Shown: piece after piece, positions 32,488 through 44,977 of the stretch
How the letters are laid out: every line of letters starts with the position of its first letter
How positions within the stretch are numbered: position 1 is the stretch's first letter
DNA from: Isoperla grammatica
Lineage: Eukaryota; Arthropoda; Insecta; Plecoptera; Perlodidae
Direction: 5' to 3'
Assembly (NCBI GenBank): GCA_945910005.1
Contig: OX246747.1
Coordinates: 37,134,097 to 37,198,096, forward strand
Length of the DNA: 64,000 nt
Notes under the pieces: generated by a model
What the model was told of the DNA's origin: nothing
Database searches by the model: none
Seen by the model: the letters and a program-made list of their open reading frames with translations, nothing else
Program-made: the position numbers and the translations under genes

Positions 32488-33885
32488 CAGGGGCGGACTG
32501 GGAAAAAATTTCAGGCCGGGCAAACTTTTGGTCAGGCCAGGCACGGGGGGTTTGGGGGGCCATGGCCCCCCAACAACAGCGCCGCAGGCGAAATTTTTTC
32601 AAATCAGGCTTTTAGAAGGCATTTGGTGCGTTTTAGAAAAAAACATAGCAGGCTGAATGCACTACCGAAATACTATAGTTTTCGACGGTTAAAAGTAGAA
32701 AAACACCAGCAAGAAGATTGGAACACTGTCTAACGACTGATGAGAATGAGATCAAGTTACACCGAAATCCAACGACTCTACAATGTAATTTAAACCTTGC
32801 AATATCGTAACGGAAGGGGGGTGGGGGGGAGGGACTCGGATTTAAAGAAATTTAAATTTAAAACTTGCACATGTAAGCCCATTGATTTTTGAGTATATTA
32901 TTGACAATGGAAAGCGAAAGTTTATCGTGAAATCTATATCTTCTTAACAGTAACATAGTGTTATACATAATTGGTAAAGAATATAAAATTGTCAGCAAAA
33001 ACTTACATTGTTCTGTGGGAGGGACTGCAGCGCTGAGGCGTGCACAGAGGTTGATCAATGGGGGGGCACAATAAATTCCCGGCTAAAGTACTTCCCGGCG
33101 GCGCCCCACACCCTCCGGAGAGGTGTGGGGGGGGGGGGGGGGGGGGTACCCACTACAAAAAAGCGCCGCAGGCGATTTTTTTAAAACAGGCGCTTTTTAA
33201 TGTGTTTTTAAGCGTTTTAGGAGGAGTACAGGTTGTCTGTTGAATGGTTTAATTTTATCAGTGATATCATTGTTACAAAGTGATGGTATAGTGGTCAGTC
33301 ACAAAGCCAAAATTTTGGTGTTAGGGCAACAGGTGATGTTGACTCCGGTCAGCTCATTCCAAAGTCAAACCAATCTAGGACTTCAGATAAAATTAGAACC
33401 ATTATGTCATATACGTCATCATTTTTTGTGACGCCTCTTACGACAGGCACTGTCCCTGGACCTATTCTTTCCCGGTCCAAACGGGCAAGACAGTTGGAGA
33501 AACAGTGAAAGTTTGAGGAATATATTTATAGACATTTCTACTGTGTTGTGACTTGCAAGCAAAGCGCCACTAAATATGATTTTCCAATCTAATGCCTCAT
33601 TCTGCAAAAAAAACACCTATCCTAATGGGGGGGAAAGTGCTCCCTTTGCCCCCTCCTGCGCACGCCTATGCCGGGCAGCGCACACCACTATCCGATTGTT
33701 ATTAGTAGATTAGGGTTTTCTTCACTCACAGGTACACGGTGGGCAGCGCCGCCAGCGCGGCAACTTACCGCCGGCGCCAGGCAGTTTAGTTTATGCCTGT
33801 TCCAGTCGGACCAGGCCAAATTTGGGCTAAAACAGGCAGGCCACCGGGCATTTGCCCGGTTGCCCGGTGGGCCTGTCCGCCCCTG
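32488..33885. mobile_element. Nested hAT-type element (CAGGGGCGG termini)
   Basis: CAGGGGCGGACTGGGAAAAA at the left and ...GGCCTGTCCGCCCCTG at the right; exact 8-bp duplication CAGAACAG at 32480-32487 and 33886-33893. The matching unoccupied sequence (GGAACAGTACAGACGCGAAC) is in the copy near 54925. It itself carries a further insertion at about 33033-33669. Confidence 0.94.
33033..33669. mobile_element. Probable third-level nested TIR element
   Basis: GAGGCGTGCACAGAGG ... GGGGGG at the left and CCCCTCCTGCGCACGCCTAT at the right are imperfect inverted repeats. A long G run lies at 33127-33146. The flanking duplication is unclear (GCAGCGC on both sides is a candidate). Confidence 0.6.
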
Positions 33886-34743
33886 CAGAACAGACGCGAA
33901 CAGACTTGCATTCGTTACTGTTTGTTCATTGTTTAACATTCTGGTGAACATTCTGGCTAACACTTGTTCTATTACTATTTATTTTACTTGAAATAGCATG
34001 TTTTAATACGTGCTTCAGTTGTGTATTGCGTAATCTAAGGGGCTATTCGAGCAGGCGGCATGCATGTCATTCGTCCCTCGTCTTCGCGCCCCGCGTACTT
34101 CACAAGGCCTAGCGACGACCTTCAAATCAAGCCTACACATCGAAAAATACGTTTTCATGATCCGGGTACCCGGGTAATATGAGAGCTGGAACCGGTTCCG
34201 AATTTTATTACCCGATGTCATCCCTACTTGAAAGCCAACTAATAATAAAGACGCGGCGAAGGGTGGAATGCAGCCTGACAGCCGGCCAGCCGCCCGCCGG
34301 CTGAGCTCTTTTACATCACCCCAGGTACACATGGTCCCAAACAAAGGCCCGTAGCTCGAGAAGGAGCAGTTCTACGTCACAGAAACGCAAGACGATTCTT
34401 TTCAGAAAGATCAACCTATTTGAATATAACAATGGCTACATACGTAATCTAAAGTTCCGATCTCCTTTAAGATTCTGACCAAGACTCAGACTGGTGAACC
34501 TGGGTATGTAGGCTTGTAGGCCTACTAGGTCTAGGCTAGGACTAGGCCCTAAAAAAAACATGCCTATAGGCCTAGGTCTTAAACATTATTACAAACTACT
34601 TTGTAACATTGACTTGTATAAATAAAATACAGTCAAATGACATTACAACGAACTCGAAGGGACCTTATGTTTTTTTCGTTACAATGATTATTTCGTTAAA
34701 GGGGTTCTCACCCGCTAGATTTATTTTTTACCATATAGTCTAC

Positions 34744-35506
34744 TAGGGATGACATCGGGTAGTAAAATTTGGATTCGATTCCAGCCCCTCCAGGATTCGG
34801 GTAACCCGAATCCTAGAAGTGTAAATCACGTCGCTCAACATGTTATAGCGGGTTTATATAATTAACTAGTGATTACGGATTAGCGACTAAGAGCGCGTTC
34901 ATAAAACTGACTAGCCGCAACAGGCTTCTCTCATTGGCCGACAGTGAGAATACTGCTCTCCGATTGGCTGTGACTAAGGACTTGACCAAGGAGTTGAGAT
35001 ATTTTAAACTTCTTAGTCATGTCAAGACAAACCTTAGTCACAGCCAATCGGAGAGCAGTGTTCTCAATCGTAGCCAATGAAAGAAGCTCGTGGCTTATTC
35101 ACGGGTCAGTTGTGTAAACCCGCCATTATTTGAAGGCCATTGACCGCCCGTGGCAGAAGCTGCCAGCGTGCGTTCTGTCAGCCAGTGATGACGGTCGGGA
35201 AGGGGTAGGGGTAGGCCGAGAGCCAGTGGGAGCACAGGCAAACCAGAACTCGCCCGCAGCAATCACACCACATAAAATAGGCTTAGTCTATTTTTAATCA
35301 AGCCGATAATGGGTACATAACGGAGCGGGAAAGTATTTTATTTAATGGAAACAAGTCATTTTGTTATCACCTTTGTTGGCGCATTGTTGAAGCATACAAC
35401 AATTCAACTAAAAATGTACCAGAACAAGATTTGAATCCTTAGAACGGATTCGGGTAATTTTTGGATTCGGGTAACCCGGATACCCGGATACCCGATGTCA
35501 TCCCTA
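34744..35506. mobile_element. hAT-type MITE, same TAGGGATGACATCGGGTA family
   Basis: TIRs TAGGGATGACATCGGGTA and complement; flanks TAGTCTAC and TGGTCTAC match at 7 of 8 bases. It is interrupted by the palindromic MITE at 34848-35125. Confidence 0.9.
34848..35125. mobile_element. Nested palindromic MITE (relative of 17453-17722)
   Basis: The left half is nearly identical to 17453-17590 (GACTAGCCGCAACAGGCTTC, CATTGGCCGACAGTGAGAAT). The right half has diverged (GTTCTCAATCGTAGCCAATG). The outer ends GCGGGTTTATATAATT and ACAACTGACCCG-type complement look like the true TIR. Confidence 0.85.
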
Positions 35507-35514
35507 TGGTCTAC

Positions 35515-35717
35515 TGCACCACACGAATCAATTAATGAACCATTTAACATCGTGAGTTGAAACCTGTGAATTGTTATTAATTAATGAAATTTCTGGTTAA
35601 CTGCCGCGGCGACTGTTGCACGAGCGTGGTGTTAGCCGGCTTTTGGTGCGGCTGTACTCCACTCGACACCGCATAGCAGACCGCGTTCATTGCGAATGCA
35701 TTGACTTTTTCCCCTCC

Positions 35718-35763
<46 letters not shown>

Positions 35764-36149
35764 CTCTCCCCTCTCTCTTTCTTTCGAATTCGAACTAAGA
35801 GTTCTCTTCCAACAGCTATTAAAGATGTCTAGCAATAAAATACCCAGAATTATTACTTTGCCAAGACCGTCGATATTAACACTGATCTGTAAGCTGTCTA
35901 CACTAGGGCAATAAAGAAGTTTCCATTTTGCTCCCACAGGAACTTCTTCATGGATTCTGGTGTATAATTCGGGCCGGTATTACAATCAACAAGTAAGAAA
36001 GTTATTTGTTTTGTAGAAAATAATAATTTGGTGTGTTTTATAAGTTTTGATTGGTGGTTGCGAGGGTGAAAACAAGCTATTCAACGAATAAGTCGTTATG
36101 TAAACATAAGTGACTGCATAACATTTCCCGCAAGTGGTAGTTATGGTGA
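35515..36149. other. Sequence with a (TC)n microsatellite
   Basis: (TC)n lies at about 35721-35760. No conserved coding segment is recognised. Confidence 0.55.
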
Positions 36150-37405
36150 GTAAAAGTAAAACGTTAAAATATATTCGAAGAAAATTCCGATTCTTATGCG
36201 TTTCTGCACGTAATGTTGACTCCAGCTATCCCGATTTCCTACATGCAGTACTAGGCTTACTGTTTCAGACCCCAGGTTCTCGTCCTCTTCCAGTTTTCGC
36301 TGTAATTCTCTAATCCTTATTCCAGGATATGCCCTGGCCCTGAAACCCTCTTCTTTGCAGAAGTATCGACATATTTCTCCTCGGATGTCCCCTATCAATA
36401 ATGCGTTCACCTTAGTTTGGCCTTCAACTACGATCGGCTCTACGTGTGAGCTGTCCAGCCGGTTTCCCCCTCTTTCTAGGCATATCGGTACCTCCTTTGT
36501 GGGCTCTAAGCCTAGGCCTATCCTTACCTGCCTAGTAGGCCTATCTGCTTCTACCATGGGCTCTAGACTTAGGCCTTGTTTGTCCCTAGGCACTACTTCT
36601 TGGCTTAGGCTTACTGGCCTCGTAACTTGGCATTGATCTGCCCTCGGCTCCAGGTGTAGGCCTAGCCTGTCCAGCCGGTTTTCTCCTAGCATAGGCCTAG
36701 TGTCTGGTTTGTCTAGGTCTGCCTCTACCATGGGCCTTGTTTGACCGGATCGGGTGCGTCCCCCTTATCCCGCCAGCCTAGAATTACCTCTGCCCTCCTT
36801 GTCAAGTCCCTCATCTCTTTACACTTTGGTGGAAAACACTGGTTCATGAACACAACATCCATTCTTGCTTTTTGTTTGTAGACCTTTATTTGAGTCTCCT
36901 TATTCTGTTTCTTTCTTTTTTCACTCTCCTTTCTCATCATTTCCTTAATTTCTTTGCTCCGTGCTACTAGCATCTTCATATTGCTCTCCATCTCCATTTC
37001 CCATACTAGCCTGTCTGCTAAGGCATCATTTAGTTCTTCCTTGCTCTTCTTCAACTTTTAGATCTCTCCTCTCATTTCATTCATTTCCTTTGTCATTTCT
37101 ATCCTCCAGCTTTTAACACTTTCTATTTCATTTTCGTTAAGCCTGCTAGGCCTCCTTAGGCCTAGGCCTACATTGCTTTCTGTTTCGTGCTTCATAACCC
37201 CACTTTTGTCACACCCACATGCCCAGTCACTTTTCACTTTGTTATATGTACCCCTTTTTTCCACTCCGGCGCACCCAAAATGAGCCCATACTTCACACTT
37301 TACGCACTGTATTCCCACCCTGATGTCCTTTTTACATCCCCAACATACTCTTATTTTGGTTTTTAGTTCTTACACTGCATCACCCACATTCTCTTTGTCT
37401 GCCAT
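36150..37405 (-). pseudogene. Decayed CR1-like ORF1: PHD finger, coiled coil and remnant SGNH esterase
   Basis: On the minus strand an ATG at 37405 opens MADKENVGDAV and meets a stop after 11 codons. A Cys4-His-Cys3 PHD-like finger follows: CWGC ... CVKC, then WAHFGC, then WACGC. After a stop at 37058-37060 the same frame continues into a lysine/glutamate-rich coiled coil (about 36725-37054). A frameshift near 36731 then leads to a segment with NALLIGDIRGEICRYFC ... YPGIRI ... VSLVLHVGNRD. This order recalls GDSxxR ... YPGA ... HVGTND of SGNH esterases. PHD plus esterase is known from ORF1 of CR1-type non-LTR elements. The nucleophilic serine and HVGTND are altered, and no ORF2 lies downstream. 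It is a dead fragment. Confidence 0.72.
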
Positions 37406-37478
37406 CTTGAATATACTAATTAGTAATTACTAATCAATAAGTGAACAATTTAATTTTAACAACATAATGTATTATAAT

Positions 37479-38410
37479 TAGGGCTGTGCGAGCAGGGATT
37501 TTTCAAGTCGAGGGAGATCGAGCAAGATTCAGAAGATATTCTTGAATCTCGAGCGAGATTCGAGATCGAGCGAACCAAACATTTTCTTGAATATCGAGCG
37601 AGATTCAAGATAAAAACAGACTTTTCTTATTACCTTCCTAGTACCATAAAGGCCCGAATATAACGCAATGTTTTTTTTTTAAACAAAAAATTCCATATCT
37701 TCACTCGCGCTAGAATCGGAGACTACAAATTTCCAAACGCATTTCGCGATGTTTGAAATTCCCGCCTAAAGTCGATGAAGTAGTAACTTTCCATACCGGC
37801 AAGTCAATCAAGTAGTCCCAGAGTCCCAGTCTAGCCCCGATGCTAGCGCAACCACTTATTAATTGAAGAACTTCTAAGGGAGGAACAGGGTGTTGGGAGT
37901 GGGGTGATATCCAAGATGGACGTTGTCAATGGAAAATGATGACTTGGTCTGCGGAATTTTTACCAGCAAGCAATTTTGCAAAGAGTTTAGACTATTTTTG
38001 AAGTCTATGGCATATTACTAGAATCCATGTTTTGGTAGTACAATCACGAAAATAGGCCGTCTAAATGTTGTATCTAGATTATACAAAGCCTAGGCTAGGG
38101 TTGGCCCAGACCTAGGCCTACCTTACTTAACACAGTCCATGCCTAAGCTCTTCATAATTCTGTGGTAGGGGGTAGGCCTATTAGTACAGTATTTATTACA
38201 AAATTTGGTTAAAATATAAAAATAATGATGAAATATTGTGAACGTCGTAGAGTCTCCACAGAATGTTTCCGTTTTAATATATTACGCTTTCTTTCACGAG
38301 CCCGCTCGAGACTCGAATTTTTGAGCAGGTGTTTGAGCAAGTCGAGCGATACACGAGCAGAATTTTTATCTCGATCTCGCCTCGAAATTTCGAGACTCGC
38401 ACAGCTCTAA
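37479..38410. mobile_element. hAT-type TIR element with exact 8-bp duplication
   Basis: TAGGGCTGTGCGAG and CTCGCACAGCTCTA are inverted; both are flanked by ATTATAAT (37471-37478 and 38411-38418). Subterminal CGAGATTCGAG-type repeats occur near both ends. No transposase is seen in its 932 bp. Confidence 0.92.
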
Positions 38411-38418
38411 TTATAATG

Positions 38419-39647
38419 TAATAATTTAACCTGAACACACTTTGAACAAACAGTGGGACACGGGAATCGTGAAGAGTGCGGTGGTGTGACTGTGTTATGT
38501 GATTTCTATATTTTTTAAACGAGAACTGTAAGGATTCATTAATTCATATATATAAACAAAACAAAAAGTGACATTGTGAACAACCGGTTTACCTACGGAC
38601 AATATAGGACGAACCTGTGATTACCAACCCTTTTTTACACGGACGACCAACATCGCTTCAACATCAACAGACAACAGGGTCCCCTCATCATCACCACCAC
38701 TACCACAGCCGGAGGACGGTGCAAATGTACAGGACTGGGTGAGCGTATCACAGCGTAAATATTAAAAGTGAACGCAGCAAGCCGTGCACGAATTTGAATT
38801 CAGCTCCAAATTTAGTATAAACATTATATATCTTCGAGTCGATATATTATGTATGGTTTTGTCATGTATTAGTGTAGGGCCTATGTAGTTTGTGTCTAAT
38901 GTTTTAATGCATTGCCAATTATATTTAATCCTGAACCTAATTGTTAGTTAGCCTGACCACAAATAAAGAGGAATATTCTTTATTATTTTACTTGTTAATT
39001 GGCCTGAATCCTCCATTAAATTGGATTTCCTCTCCCATTAAGCGATACCAAGTAGGTAGATTACAACATGTTTAATGTCCCCATACTTATGGCTTATATC
39101 CGCTGCATTACATGGTTCAATATTTTCACAAACTTGTTGAATTCAAGGACGAAAACGTATCAATTAAAATAGCTATTTTCGCATTTTTCGAACCAACCTT
39201 ATTTGATTCGTTTTTTTTTTTTTATTCAAAGGTTTGACGAAAGTATTGGTACAAATACACATTTTATATTTAATTTGTTTTTTTAATTAATATTTAGTAT
39301 GTGCTTTTCTAGTAACTGTCAAAGAACTAACTGTAGTAACTGTAGAATCACTTACTGTTTTTTTAACAGGCGCCTTACTTGGCCTGAACTAAGGCCATAG
39401 GGTGGCAGTGTAAGGTTCAATGTTTTTAATTTTCGGAAACGGTTCTTTAAGCTTTCCCAAGTCCGCCCTAGAAATAATGTAAGAAAAGGAAACATATTAG
39501 TACAGTACCGTATATGATTCTAAGCTTAGCATATGTGCAACTTACAATAGAACCACACAGTCCACACTTACATTCAATAGTGTAACATACTACCCATTGC
39601 TAGTTAAGTCAAACATGGCAAACCAATTAAATATCCCACTAGTCATA

Positions 39648-39698
<51 letters not shown>

Positions 39699-40004
39699 AT
39701 AGTTTATTGTCATGGTATCTTTGCGATTGCAAGCAATCCTGAGATGTACAGACATGTATACACATAAACACACATACATTACATACATACATAATATTAA
39801 TATTCAATACAACACATAAATAAGTTACAAGTTAACATTTCCTTTGAACAATTTCTGCAAGTTATAAACATATCCCCCCCCCCCCCCCTTCCCTGGTTAA
39901 GTGGATTAAGATCATGAAAATTGCCCACCAACCCACTTGGAAAAATTAACCCTTGTAAAAAATTTGTAAAATTTATGATGTGCAATTTGGGCCGCACGGA
40001 CTTA
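38419..40004. other. AT-rich sequence with microsatellites
   Basis: An (AAAT)n microsatellite lies at 39650-39700, then CACATACATACAT repeats and a C-run at 39875-39889. No coding segment is recognised. Confidence 0.5.
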
Positions 40005-40544
40005 CAGCCTCATGCACAAAGCCACTTGCAGACGCAACTTTTGCCTTGCGCCCGCAAATCAATGAAACCGAATGCACAAAAGGATTTACCGACGCAGCAA
40101 ATATTTGCGAGAGCTCGTTAAAGTTGCGGCTGCCTCGACCGTCCCACAAATAGATAAAATGGCGGCGCTGTCAAATACGGTGGACAACGGGCTCCCGCGA
40201 TCTCGTGTTTTAGAGATTGCACCAACGTATTGGAAGTTCCGGATTACATTTTTAATACTAGTTATTATCTGCCGAAACATTTGGCTCCACTTTTAGTCGA
40301 AGATCTTCCTGTAGATTCTAGAATGTGCGATTTATGGTACGGCAGTTGACGTTCAGATAAGTCTCCTTTTAATATTGGCCTAGGCAAGCATACTTATAAA
40401 CCATGTGTAAGTGCGGAGTGCGTAGCTACACGCCATAACAAATCTAAATGTGTGTAAAACCCAGAAAGTATAACTAAGGCCTCAGCTCAGCCCTAGGCCT
40501 GGGCTATAAGCAGGCGTATCGTGAGGCCCTAGGCCTAGCTAGCC

Positions 40545-40822
40545 TTAGGCCTAGAGCACAGGCTTCTAGGGCTTGGCAACTTGTGGTATTGACAGCTTCA
40601 GTTCAGTCGTAGACGAAAAATAAATAAACGCTTTCTGTGTAAACAGCTAGGTAGACATAGGTCTAGGCTTAAGACGCCTAGGCCTAGGCCTAGAGCACAG
40701 GCTTCTAGGGCTTGGCAACTTGTGGTATTGACAGCTTCAGTTCAGTCGTAGACGAAAAATAAATAAACGCTTTCTGTGTAAACAGCTAGGTAGGCATAGG
40801 TCTAGGCTTAAGATGCCTAGGC
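40545..40822. repeat. 139-bp tandem duplication within GGCCTA-rich DNA
   Basis: CTAGAGCACAGGCTTCTAGG starts at 40551 and again at 40690; the two copies differ at only about three sites. Each is bordered by CCTAGGCCTAGG runs, which may have mediated the duplication. Confidence 0.9.
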
Positions 40823-41171
40823 CTAGGCCTAGGATCCAGCATACGAAACCTTGCAAAACCTGGGGATACCGCCGAAAATCGGAGCGTAGAGAGAATACAA
40901 ATACAATTATATTCTTGGCCGTAGGCCTAAGCCTAAAGAATTGGTGTAGTAACAGTAAACCTACGTTATAGTTTAGCCTAGACCAACGTATAGGCCTACC
41001 AGTACATACCAAGTACTAGGCCACTTGGCTTAAGCTCAGACCACCTATTATGCAAATAGCCCTGACCATTCTGGATTTCCATACCATTACCTACACTAGG
41101 CTACGTCTAGGCCCGCGTAAGAACCATACTAAGAGCTAGATATAGACCCAAGCCCTAATGGGAATACACTA

Positions 41172-42292
41172 CAGTAAAACCCCTATCGATCGTTTTCCAT
41201 GGTAGAGTACAAAAAAACGATGGATCGAGGAAAACGGTCAAAACGGGAAATTCAATAAAACGATGTAATAAGCCTAGTTAGGTATATAAAAAAAAAAAAA
41301 AAAAAAAAAAAGGATTTTTCTAGGGTTTTTCATTTGAAATAATTAGTCACACAAGAATATACCAATTTAGTTATTTAATGGTGTAAATAAGTAAGTTAAA
41401 TATGCACAATGAAGTTAAAATATGTAGGTGAAGTAAGTTAATTCAGACGGCTAAGCCTACCGTACGTTGTACTGTAGGCAACTATAAGCTACAGCTGGCC
41501 GCCACATTCGCGATGTGTCAGGCCCGCCTACTCTGCCACTCGGGCACACAGTGCAGACGACAGTGGAGGCCACGCCCTCCAACAGCTGGAGAAGTTGAGA
41601 AAGCTAACAAATCACTCTAAGTACAGATAACTAATCTCCACGAGTCCACGGTTCGACGCACTCGACTTCATGCCTCAACTCAATAAAACAAAAATACAAT
41701 CTCTTAGAAAACACGACACTAGAACATCGCAATATTATTAGCAAAACACTCGCGCGTAAATGAAACACACTGCCATTTTAACTAAACACGGTCGGTGAAC
41801 TCGGAAAGACTGAACTGGACTGAACAAACAAAGCCTGCAGCAACAGGTTGAAAGTGGAGGGAGGGGGTTGGCTAGCTGTTGTGAAGGCTCGAGCATTGTA
41901 CAAACACAATGACTCAACGATGCGACGATGCTTGGGCGCGCTCCGGAATGTGGGTGGGGGGGGGGGGGGGAGGAACCGGTCTATTCATTGGCGGTCTATT
42001 TATAGCCAGGCCGCTGTTGCCAGTTCAGTAGCGGGTGGAAGGAGATATCAGTGGTGGAACAGCACAGGCCACACATACTTGCTCGGTTGGTCGAAAACGA
42101 TCCATTAGGGTAAATTTAACATTGAGAATGGCAACATTTTGAACGATACAGCGAGGAAAACGATCGATTGAGGAACGGTGGATGCGGGAAAATTTAACAT
42201 TGTTTAAATGGGACTTTTACAAAAACTTTCTAAATATAGCGATCATGGCGGGAAAACGACCGATGCGGGAACGATCCATCGGGGTTTTACTG
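41172..42292. mobile_element. Pogo/Tigger-type TIR element with TA duplication
   Basis: CAGTAAAACCCCTATCGATC and complement GATCCATCGGGGTTTTACTG, flanked by TA on both sides. Subterminal motifs such as GGAAAACGGTCAAAACGGGA recur near the right end. CAGTRAA ends with TA are typical of pogo/Tigger. No transposase ORF. Confidence 0.9.
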
Positions 42293-42329
42293 TAGATTCT
42301 AGGCTGATTAATGTCGATGCCCGTATACG

Positions 42330-42870
42330 TTCTATGTGTCAACAGGGAATTAAATAAAATTTCATTATTACAAGGATGAATTTTGTAGGCCATACTCATG
42401 TTGATACATGTCTATAGTTATGTGTTGAACTTATTTTATCCACCTCCCCCCCCAAACACACACAAACTGGTTGCTGACAATCGCCTTCCCCCCTCCCCCC
42501 AACAGCAAGAGGGAATAACATAAATTTCATTATAACAGGCCTGAATCATATAGGCCATAAACATTTAGATGAATACTTCGTATGTTTTTCTCCCCCCCCC
42601 CCCCCCCAACAAAAACAGGAAATAAAATAACATGTCATTATAACAGGCCTGAATCAGAGACAAAAGCCATCATTTAGGTGACTTTGTGTGTTTATTTGGT
42701 TTATCCCCCCCCCCCCCCCCCCCCCCAAACAACAACAACAACAACAGGGAATAAAATAAAATTTCATTATATCAGACCTGAATCATGTAGGCCATAAGCA
42801 TTTAGAAAAAGGCTTAGTTGTGCGTTTATTATTATTGCCCCCTGCCCCCCGCCACCACCCCCCCACAAAA
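42330..42870. repeat. Four diverged copies of a ~120-bp unit with C runs
   Basis: Each copy contains CAGGGAATAAAATAAAATTT-like sequence, CATTAT, CAGGCCTGAATCAT and a TAGGCCATAAGCATTTAG-like block, then a T-rich stretch and a run of 8-20 C. Confidence 0.85.
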
Positions 42871-43170
42871 TGACAAAAATGTCAAATGTCAAAACGTTTT
42901 CTGCACAGTGCTCACAAATGTTCGAAATCGTTGTCTGGTTTAAATCTCGTCATGCGTTCCGAAATCCTAGACCCGTGATTGGTTCGGATAAAGTCGGCCA
43001 CGTCGGTAAAAGAAGTATTGGAACTTGCAGCGGTAAATTAAACGAGCATCATGGCGGACTTGCGTAAACGCTTTGTGCATTCGGATTTCCGCAAATTTAT
43101 CTGCGTCTGCAAGTCCGCCATTTTTAACGAGCGGCAACTTTGCGTCCGCAAATCTTTGTGCATGAGGCTG

Positions 43171-43733
43171 CTAAAAAACGAAAGCTGTCAACTGCGTGAT
43201 TGTTCACTGACCTTTCACAATGCGGCGCTCTACCATGCGCTCCCACAGAGCCCTGCCCCCTGTACATTTGTACCTTTTCTCTTTTAATATGTACAGGAGC
43301 AGGGCTCTCTCTTCCTTGAGGGTCCACAGGGTCCTGTGGCGCGACCTGCAACAAAATGGATGCGTTCCCTTAGGCCGGCGCTTCTCACTTATATAACCTT
43401 ATAAGGACTGATGTCTACCCGTCTTTCTAAATTATTTTTGTTTTATGCAATTAAATCACAATACAGGAACATTAGAATATAGTAACATTTACAAACGTAA
43501 CGAAACCTCGCCCACAACAAGTGGATATGTTGCATGTTCACTGGTGTGTCGGCGGGCTACCCATTAAGGAATGGAATATGTGGGCTAAAAATAAAAACTC
43601 CAAGTAAAGCCCTCTGAGTAGAACAAATTTAAAAATTAAAAATCGGTATCAATTTCCAAAATGTTAGTTGTGCATTTATTTGGAAAGGTGTATTGCAACA
43701 ACATACTATCAAAGACATTTGAGAAAAAAGGAA
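43171..43733. other. Sequence left of the assembly gap, nothing recognised
   Basis: No conserved exon or TIR pair was recognised. Confidence 0.35.
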
Positions 43734-43933
43734 NNNNNNNNNNNNNNNNNNNNNNNNNNNNNNNNNNNNNNNNNNNNNNNNNNNNNNNNNNNNNNNNNNN
43801 NNNNNNNNNNNNNNNNNNNNNNNNNNNNNNNNNNNNNNNNNNNNNNNNNNNNNNNNNNNNNNNNNNNNNNNNNNNNNNNNNNNNNNNNNNNNNNNNNNNN
43901 NNNNNNNNNNNNNNNNNNNNNNNNNNNNNNNNN
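43734..43933. other. Assembly gap (200 N)
   Basis: Exactly 200 N, which is likely a fixed-size placeholder. Frames reported as open through it are meaningless. Confidence 1.
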
Positions 43934-44245
43934 AAAAATGCATTTTAAAAAACAAGTCGAGAAGTTGCTGTTACTGTATTCATACACTCTCTAAGCTCCC
44001 TAATAATGCAACGACCGTGCGATCTATGGTCGGTACTGTGAACTAAATGGCCATCGCTAGCGCAACCCAAGGTCGGTAAAACAGTTCAACTAAACTGTTT
44101 TACCAACCTATCATAACAGGGTTGTATAGGGTTACATTATGTAACCCTATATTAATATAATAATGTAACTTGCATATGTTATAAACAAAGATAGGCTATA
44201 CTTGATCTTAGATGTACCGAAATAATTAAATAAATAAATATATAA

Positions 44246-44297
<52 letters not shown>

Positions 44298-44684
44298 AGT
44301 AGATTTACATTTGTACATTTATATTTTAGGCTATAGTGGAATAGATTGGTGGAGAGGCAGAAGAAAGGTGACGAGTAAGAAACACCGAGTCTGACAAGCT
44401 TCTTCTAATAGTTTTATACCCTAGATAACAGTGGAAAGTGGAAAACAACCACTCAACCCGACCACACGAGATTACGCACATACTAACATATTTGCTGTTT
44501 CTTAGCAAAATAATACCAAGTTGGGGAAGGGTGGTGTTATGATTTAATTATAAAATAGTACCTATTTATTATCCCACTACTGTACAGTATAGACATATAG
44601 ACATAATGATAATAATGATAGGTTTAGTAATAATTTAATAACAATAATAAAGATAATAGCCTAAGAACAGAGTTCATTGCCTAC
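43934..44684. other. Sequence with (AAAT)n, no gene recognised
   Basis: A small hairpin (GGGTTACATTATGTAACCC) is at about 44130-44149 and an (AAAT)n microsatellite at about 44229-44297. Confidence 0.5.
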
Positions 44685-44822
44685 CTGGAGGGCGTGCGGC
44701 GTCTCGAGCGGGACGGCGTGCGGCGTCTCGAGCGGGACGGCAGCTGGTTGGGCCGGGGGCGGCGGGGGGCGGAAACGCCGTTTCCGGGGGGGTGGTGGTG
44801 GCGTGCACGGCACTATGTCACT
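44685..44822 (-). CDS. Proline-rich exon candidate
   Basis: On the minus strand, acceptor GCCTGTACAG/AGTGAC and donor CTCCAG/GTAGGC bound 46 open codons in phase 0 to 0. It encodes SDIVPCTPPPPPRKRRFRPP, more prolines, then a repeated AVPLETPH motif (two copies). A basic KRRFR cluster could be a nuclear signal. A degenerate relative lies at about 46700-46742 (MGIVPPQPPHHAPS). The parent gene is not identified; it may be a downstream part of RANBP2 or a separate gene. Confidence 0.5.
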
Positions 44823-44977
44823 CTGTACAGGCATTCGAAATGGGATTATTTTATGTTTTAATTTTTAAAAAATTAATTATTTTTCAGAAACTTTAAAATG
44901 CTTTCGGAATTGTCAAAACGTAAACCGGAGAGATGTCATTCCGTAGGGATTCTATTGCTCTTACTCACCGGGGGCGA

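Larger units (their letters stand above)
32282..34226. mobile_element. hAT-type element (TAGGGATGACATCGGGTA family) with nested insertions
   Basis: TIRs TAGGGATGACATCGGGTACC and complement; an exact 8-bp duplication CTTGAAAG lies at 32274-32281 and 34227-34234. The element proper is about 550 bp and matches the copy at 54734-55289. The rest is the nested insertion 32488-33885. No transposase. Confidence 0.94.
40005..43170. mobile_element. Long TIR element (3.2 kb) with internal insertions and repeats
   Basis: CAGCCTCATGCACAAAGCCA at the left and TTTGTGCATGAGGCTG at the right are inverted; CAGACGCAACTTTTGCC and the CGGCAACTTTGCG block pair next. Subterminal GCAAAT/CGTCTGCAAG motifs recur. The pogo-type MITE (41172-42292), a 139-bp duplication (40545-40822) and a C-rich array (42330-42870) lie inside. 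I found no transposase ORF. The flanks TTA/CTA do not give a clear target duplication. Confidence 0.7.

Noticed and set aside
43629..43994. ORFs of 92-108 codons on both strands
   Set aside because: They run through 200 N.
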